From: Acidobacteriota bacterium
GTDB lineage: Bacteria; Acidobacteriota; Vicinamibacteria; Marinacidobacterales; SMYC01
Direction of reading: 5' to 3'
DNA: 14,759 nucleotides
Assembly: GCA_029263435.1 (NCBI GenBank)
Contig: JAJCXL010000549.1
Span: 1 to 14,759 of the forward strand
Below are positions 14,172 through 14,759 of this stretch, one piece after another (position 1 is the stretch's first letter; each line of letters opens with the position of its first letter). The notes beneath the pieces were generated by a model. The model did not search any database, was not told the DNA's origin, and saw only the letters and a program-made list of their open reading frames with translations. A program made the translations under genes and the position numbers.

Positions 14172-14759
14172 TCAGGGTGGCTTCGCTCGCGGGCGCTCCG
14201 GCTTGCCGAGCACGCACAGCGCGGTGTGAGAGAAAAACTCTCCGACTCCGGGAATGGACGTCACGAGGTCGCTTGCGCTCCGCACCACGGAGTTGCGAAA
14301 ACGCCCGACCCGAAATTGAGGATTGAGCTCGAACCGCTCTAGCAGAAGGCCACTCTCCGCCACACATTTCTTGAACTGGCGCACCGTGAGCTGGTTGAGT
14401 CCACCGCGTTGCTCGGAGTAGCACGTCGCGGGGTCAGTTGGCCTGAAGACCCTCCGTCGGACCGTCATGACGACGCGCTCCGGAAAGATCAGATGGGCCC
14501 AGGGAAGTTGGGTGAAGCCTTGGAGATGCCCCCCGAAAGGGCTCAGCCACATCGGGCCGAAAATGCTCAGAACTTTACCGCCCGGGACTAGCAAGTCCGC
14601 CATGCGCCTCAAGAAACTGCTCGGGTGCGCGACGTGCTCGAACGCTTCGAGAGAAACGATGCGATCGAACGAGCGGTCGAACTCGTGCTCCAAGAAATCA
14701 CCGTCGATGAACTCGGCAGCGCGGCACCCGAGTGTTTCGGCTTTGGCCCTCGCCGCGCG
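14172..14759 (-). CDS. Class I SAM-dependent methyltransferase, N-terminus outside the window
   Basis: The minus-strand frame is open from the right edge to a TGA at 14172-14174, giving 195 residues without the start. It contains the middle and end of a Rossmann-type methyltransferase. EFIDGDFLEHEFD is the acidic strand-4 region, FDRIVSLEAFEHV is motif II, and FLRRMADLLVPGGKVLSIFG is the motif III helix and strand. The SAM-binding glycine loop would lie upstream, beyond the edge. A long insert with WLSPFGGHLQGFTQLPW and QLTVRQFKKCVAESGL resembles methyltransferases found with sugar or lipid pathways, but the substrate cannot be told. A TTG at 14691 is an internal codon, not a likely start. 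The gene converges on ftsZ and is not part of the dcw operon. Confidence 0.8.
   Translation of the reverse strand, partial: RAARAKAETLGCRAAEFIDGDFLEHEFDRSFDRIVSLEAFEHVAHPSSFLRRMADLLVPGGKVLSIFGPMWLSPFGGHLQGFTQLPWAHLIFPERVVMTVRRRVFRPTDPATCYSEQRGGLNQLTVRQFKKCVAESGLLLERFELNPQFRVGRFRNSVVRSASDLVTSIPGVGEFFSHTALCVLGKPERPRAKPP

Noticed and set aside
1..14759. Mobile elements, CRISPR arrays, tRNA or rRNA genes, toxin-antitoxin or defence genes
   Set aside because: I looked on both strands and saw no transposase motifs, regular repeat-spacer pattern or RNA gene signature; the window is nearly filled by core division and cell wall genes.

Overview
The window is one compact, co-directional block of the division and cell wall (dcw) cluster of a GC-rich, Gram-negative-type bacterium. 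On the plus strand it reads ftsI(3' end)-murE-murF-mraY-murD-ftsW-murG-murC-murB-ftsQ-ftsA-ftsZ. A convergent, incomplete methyltransferase gene on the minus strand enters from the right edge. The MurE substrate motif DNPR indicates meso-diaminopimelate peptidoglycan. The murC-murB-ftsQ order without ddl, a PASTA domain on the division transpeptidase, and an FtsZ ending in the usual LDxPAFLR tail together suggest Acidobacteriota or a related deep-branching group. That placement is an inference from gene order and motif style, not a proven assignment.

Layout. Positions 2-757 hold the C-terminal part of the division penicillin-binding protein (KTGT box, then one PASTA domain). Positions 786-6165 hold the cytoplasmic ligases MurE, MurF and MurD, with the lipid I synthase MraY between MurF and MurD. 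Positions 6204-9785 hold FtsW, MurG and MurC; 9772-11546 hold MurB and FtsQ; 11540-14052 hold FtsA and FtsZ. Two hairpins follow at 14077-14160, then the minus-strand methyltransferase (14172 to beyond the window). There is no gene-free stretch longer than about 120 bases.

How the genes work together. MurB and MurC, then MurD, MurE and MurF, build UDP-MurNAc-pentapeptide. MraY and MurG turn it into lipid I and lipid II, FtsW polymerises the glycan and FtsI crosslinks it. FtsQ, FtsA and FtsZ are the scaffold that places this machinery at midcell. Most junctions overlap by 1-14 bases, so translation is probably coupled along the transcript.

The gene content is ordinary, and I see no mobile element, CRISPR array, RNA gene or clearly new system. 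The unusual points are in translation signals and active-site residues. ftsA has no ATG, GTG or TTG that would preserve its ATP-binding motif and seems to start at ATT behind a strong ribosome binding site. Very short candidate cistrons lie immediately before ftsW and ftsZ. MurB has Cys where the Escherichia coli enzyme has its catalytic Ser, and MurD has Ala and Arg where the family usually has Arg and Lys.
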